In this document: in pieces, positions 7,033 through 9,367 of the stretch
Layout of the letters: each line of letters begins with the position of its first letter
Numbering within the stretch: the first letter of the stretch is position 1
Assembly (NCBI GenBank): GCA_030609245.1
Contig: JAUWCP010000086.1
Coordinates: 1-9,367, forward strand
Length of the DNA: 9,367 bases
Reading direction: 5' to 3'
DNA from: Hyphomicrobium sp.
Lineage (GTDB): Bacteria > Pseudomonadota > Alphaproteobacteria > Rhizobiales > Hyphomicrobiaceae
The notes under the pieces: model-generated
The model's database searches: none
Told to the model about the DNA's origin: nothing
Seen by the model: the letters and a program-made list of their open reading frames with translations, nothing else
Translations under genes and position numbers: made by a program

Positions 7033-9041
7033 TTACCGCGTGCGGCTGCGAGCGCCTTCTGCTTTTCGGGATCGATCCACCAGATTTGCGTCAGCCCCGA
7101 CGTTTGCGACGGTAGCGTTTCGGGCCGGCCGAATTTGTCCCAGGTCACGATGCGTTCGTAGGGATAATGCCAGTGAGGCACGACGTAGTAGTTCCACAAA
7201 AGCACGCGATCGAGGGCCTTCGTGGCCGCCACGAGTTCCTCGCGATTGGTTGCGAACACGACCTTGTCGATGAGCTTGTCGATGGCCGGGTTCTTGATGC
7301 CGGCGGTGTTGCGCGAGCCGTCGCGATCGGCAGCGGCCGAGCCCCAGAAGTCGCGTTGCTCGTTGCCCGGCGACTCCGATTGGGCAAAGGTGTCGATAAT
7401 GATGTCGTAGTCGTGCGCGTCTTGGCGGCGTTTGTATTGAGCGCTATCGACAACGCGAAGGCTGGCCTTGATTCCAAGCTTCCGCAGATGCTGCACATAG
7501 GGCAACGCGATCTTCTCGAAAGCAGGCGATTCGATCAAGAACTCGGCGGTTAATACGTCGCCTTGGGCATTGCGCCGCACGTTTTCCTTGCGGGACGAGG
7601 AGAGCCCAACGGTTCTCATAATCCCGCAAAAGAAGCCGCACTCATCGTCTTTCACCGTTTCCTGCTCCAGCTTCCAGCCGGCTTCGGATAGTAGGCGTGA
7701 GGCTTCGCGCATGTTGTTGCGAAAGTCTTGGGGTGTGGCATTGACGGAGTTTTTCCATTCCGCGGTGAAAACCTCAGCGGGCACCTCGTCGCGCACCTTC
7801 TCCAAGATCTCCAATTCGCGCCCCTCCGGCAGGCCCTTGGACGCTAACTCCGAGTTGTCGAAGTAGCTGCCGACGCGAACATAAAGATCATAGAACATCA
7901 TCTTGTTAGATTCTTCGAAATTGAAGGCAAGCGCGAAGGCCTTTCGCACGCGCGGGTCCTGGAACTGCTTGCGGCGCTGATTGAAGACGAACGCTTGCAT
8001 GGGTGCTACGCGATTGACGGGGATAGCTTCTTTGTTGACCCAACCCTTCTTGACGGCGGGGAAGCCATAGCCTGTTGCCCACTGGCTTGCGATGCTCTCA
8101 ACCCAATAATCGAGTTTTCCCGATTTGAACTCCTCGAATGCCGGCGTTCGGTCGAGGAAGTAGTTCAGCTTGATCTCATCGAAATTCCATTGACCCTTCG
8201 CGATGGGCAGGTCTTTGGCCCAATAGTCGTCAACGCGCCCTAACGTGATTGAGCGGCCTGGATCGAATTCTTTGACCTTGTAAGCTCCTGACCCGAGCGG
8301 CGGCTCAAGCGTCGTCTTCGTTATGTCGCGCTGCTCACCATTTGAGCGTTTGCCCTCCCAGTAATGCTTTGGCAACACCATGAGCTGGCCGACGATTTGT
8401 GGCAGCTCGCGGTTGCCCTTAACGTCGAACGTGAAGGTAACCTCGCGCTCGCCCGTCTTTTCCGCCTTAACGACGTTCTTGTAGTAGAAGGCATATCGCG
8501 GGTGCGCCTTCTTCAGGGCCTCAAGGCTAAAGACCACGTCCTCGGGTGTAATGGGCTGCCCATCGTGAAACCGGGCCTCCGGCCGCAGGCCGAACGTTAC
8601 AGACGCGTAGTCGTCGGGATAAGAGACCCATTCGGCAACGTGAGCGTACTCCGTGGAAGGCTCATCGAGGCTGTTGGCCATGAGCGGGTCATAGATGAGG
8701 CCAAGCCCAGCCGCAGGTTCGCCCCTGACGGAGAACGGGTTGAGGCTATCGAACGAGCCCGGGACGTAGCCCCGGATGGTGCCGCCTTTGGGTGCATTGG
8801 GGTTCACCCAATTGAAGTGCTCAAAATCGGGGCCGTGCTTGGGGTCTCCAACAAGCGATAACGCGTGGTGTTTTTTCGGACCTGCGGTCTCGTGGGGTTG
8901 ATCGGTCTGCGCGGGCAAAGCTTCCGTCTGTCCAGGAGCGGTTTCCATCTGCGCCCACGCCGGAGCGAGGCCAAGCGCGAAGCCCGCGATGGTGGCGAGC
9001 AGAACTGCGGGGAGATCGAGGTGCAATAACACCAGAGCCAT
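7029..9041 (-). CDS. yejA: YejA-type periplasmic peptide-binding protein, first copy, with Cys-pair insert
   Basis: This is the promoter-proximal gene of the importer operon, a 670-residue family 5 binding protein. Residues 1-30 look like a signal peptide with a hydrophobic core (about 11-26) and cleavage after AWA (30). There is no Lys or Arg before the core, and Asp9 interrupts its start, which is unusual. Residues 31-60 form a Q/T/P-rich linker before HALSLVGDPKHG. The NWVNPNAPKGG block (77-87) and the signature region (RPEARFHDGQP, then PEDVVFSLEALK, 153-177) follow. An insert at about 459-495 contains Cys468 and Cys472, the only cysteines in the protein. A YYVVPHWHYPYER block lies near the end. 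ATG 9041 is preceded by AAAGGAAGG (9050-9042), rather close; GTG 9032 would have better spacing and would keep most of the signal peptide. An in-frame TAA upstream rules out a longer form. Its ligand may differ from that of the second copy. Confidence 0.93.
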   Translation of the reverse strand: MALVLLHLDLPAVLLATIAGFALGLAPAWAQMETAPGQTEALPAQTDQPHETAGPKKHHALSLVGDPKHGPDFEHFNWVNPNAPKGGTIRGYVPGSFDSLNPFSVRGEPAAGLGLIYDPLMANSLDEPSTEYAHVAEWVSYPDDYASVTFGLRPEARFHDGQPITPEDVVFSLEALKKAHPRYAFYYKNVVKAEKTGEREVTFTFDVKGNRELPQIVGQLMVLPKHYWEGKRSNGEQRDITKTTLEPPLGSGAYKVKEFDPGRSITLGRVDDYWAKDLPIAKGQWNFDEIKLNYFLDRTPAFEEFKSGKLDYWVESIASQWATGYGFPAVKKGWVNKEAIPVNRVAPMQAFVFNQRRKQFQDPRVRKAFALAFNFEESNKMMFYDLYVRVGSYFDNSELASKGLPEGRELEILEKVRDEVPAEVFTAEWKNSVNATPQDFRNNMREASRLLSEAGWKLEQETVKDDECGFFCGIMRTVGLSSSRKENVRRNAQGDVLTAEFLIESPAFEKIALPYVQHLRKLGIKASLRVVDSAQYKRRQDAHDYDIIIDTFAQSESPGNEQRDFWGSAAADRDGSRNTAGIKNPAIDKLIDKVVFATNREELVAATKALDRVLLWNYYVVPHWHYPYERIVTWDKFGRPETLPSQTSGLTQIWWIDPEKQKALAAARGK

Positions 9042-9210
9042 CCTTCCTTTTACGAGCTGTCCTTAACGGCGATTGGAGGGAGTGGCATCAGGCAACTCGC
9101 CTCATGTAGCAAGCACAACCTTGGGCGTGTCCGATACGATCTACCAGCCACGCCGCTGAAAGCCGACCCAGCGTCGCAAAATACGGCCCAGGCCGCGAGT
9201 TAACTTGCTG
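9042..9210 (-). promoter_or_regulatory. Leader region upstream of the yej operon
   Basis: This gap of 169 bases separates the cytochrome c stop from the first yejA. It is the only sizeable gap upstream of the five importer genes, so a promoter for them is expected here, but I see no convincing -35/-10 pair. The only clear signal is the purine-rich ribosome site AAAGGAAGG at 9050-9042. Read-through from the cytochrome gene is also possible. Confidence 0.35.
9177..9195 (-). terminator. Weak terminator-like hairpin after the cytochrome c gene
   Basis: On the minus strand, CGGCCTGGGCCG (9195-9184) is a perfect palindrome that can form a 4-bp GC stem with a 4-base loop. It is followed by TATTTTG, and lies 15 bases after the cytochrome stop codon. 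The stem is short and the T-run is broken, so termination would be partial at best. Confidence 0.3.
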
Positions 9211-9367
9211 TCATTTTGACTGCGGAGCAGGCTTGCCGCCCAAGGTGTTCAAATAAGACAGCAAATCAGCCACGTCACTGACATCGGGGATTCCAGGGAA
9301 GATCATTCTCGTGCCCGGAACGGATTCCTTCGGGTTGTGCAGGAAGGACGCAAACTCGACCGGCGTC
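9211..9367 (-). CDS. Class I cytochrome c, C-terminal part
   Basis: The gene enters from the right edge and ends at TGA 9213-9211, leaving 51 residues in frame from base 9366. The sequence fits the tail of a mono-haem class I cytochrome c: a helix with FLHNPKESVPGTRM, where the Met (visible residue 21) would be the axial haem ligand, then IFPGI and a final helix DVADLLSYLNTL. The CxxCH haem site and the signal peptide would lie beyond the window. Such proteins carry electrons in the periplasm or at the membrane, and small cytochromes of this kind (for example CycM-like) are common in Hyphomicrobiales. It reads in the same direction as the yej genes, but the 169-base gap argues against tight coupling. 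Confidence 0.82.
   Translation of the reverse strand, partial: TPVEFASFLHNPKESVPGTRMIFPGIPDVSDVADLLSYLNTLGGKPAPQSK

Noticed and set aside
8364..8861. Plus-strand open frame of 165 residues
   Set aside because: It is antisense to the N-terminal half of the first yejA and is explained by that gene's codon use.
9080..9102. Small inverted repeat around AGGC/GCCT in the yej leader as an operator
   Set aside because: Only four pairs flank a five-base centre, with a mismatch just beyond, so it is not distinguishable from chance.
1..9367. CRISPR array, tRNA, rRNA or insertion sequence
   Set aside because: No regularly spaced direct repeats, RNA gene signatures or transposase motifs were seen on either strand.

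Overview
This window looks like chromosomal DNA from an alphaproteobacterium, most likely of the order Hyphomicrobiales (Rhizobiales). The basis is protein similarity recalled from family knowledge, moderately high GC, and the gene order yejA-yejA-yejB-yejE-yejF with two binding-protein genes, as described in Brucella and Sinorhizobium. A 156-bp multi-hairpin element with TAGAGC...GCTCTA ends is also of a kind common between genes in that order. The genus cannot be fixed from the sequence alone.

Layout, left to right. (1) 1-257, plus strand: the last 84 residues of the quinone methyltransferase UbiE. (2) 258-473: intergenic DNA dominated by the hairpin element at 322-477. (3) 474-938, minus: a small gene of unknown function whose stop codon lies inside the right end of that element. 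(4) 939-1172: no convincing gene, although the frame of the small gene stays open through most of it. (5) 1173-9041, minus: five tightly packed genes, transcribed in the order yejA (first copy), yejA (second copy), yejB, yejE, yejF. (6) 9042-9210: the operon leader, with a weak terminator-like hairpin and no clear promoter. (7) 9211-9367, minus: the last 51 residues of a class I cytochrome c.

The five yej genes encode one complete ABC importer. Two exported binding proteins capture a peptide-type ligand in the periplasm, YejB and YejE form the membrane channel, and YejF, which carries two ATPase domains in one chain, powers uptake. Junctions are a 4-nt ATGA overlap, a 13-nt gap, a 4-nt gap (with the preferred YejE start) and a 1-nt overlap, so translational coupling is likely. 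Relatives import microcin C in enterobacteria, affect antimicrobial-peptide resistance in Salmonella and Brucella, and carry cell-wall muropeptides in Agrobacterium. The ligand here cannot be read from the sequence.

I found no clearly new multi-gene system. The points most worth a second look are the first binding protein, whose only two cysteines form a C-x3-C pair inside an insert the second copy lacks; the hairpin element that supplies a stop codon; the unrecognised 154-residue protein; and the absence of ubiB next to ubiE.
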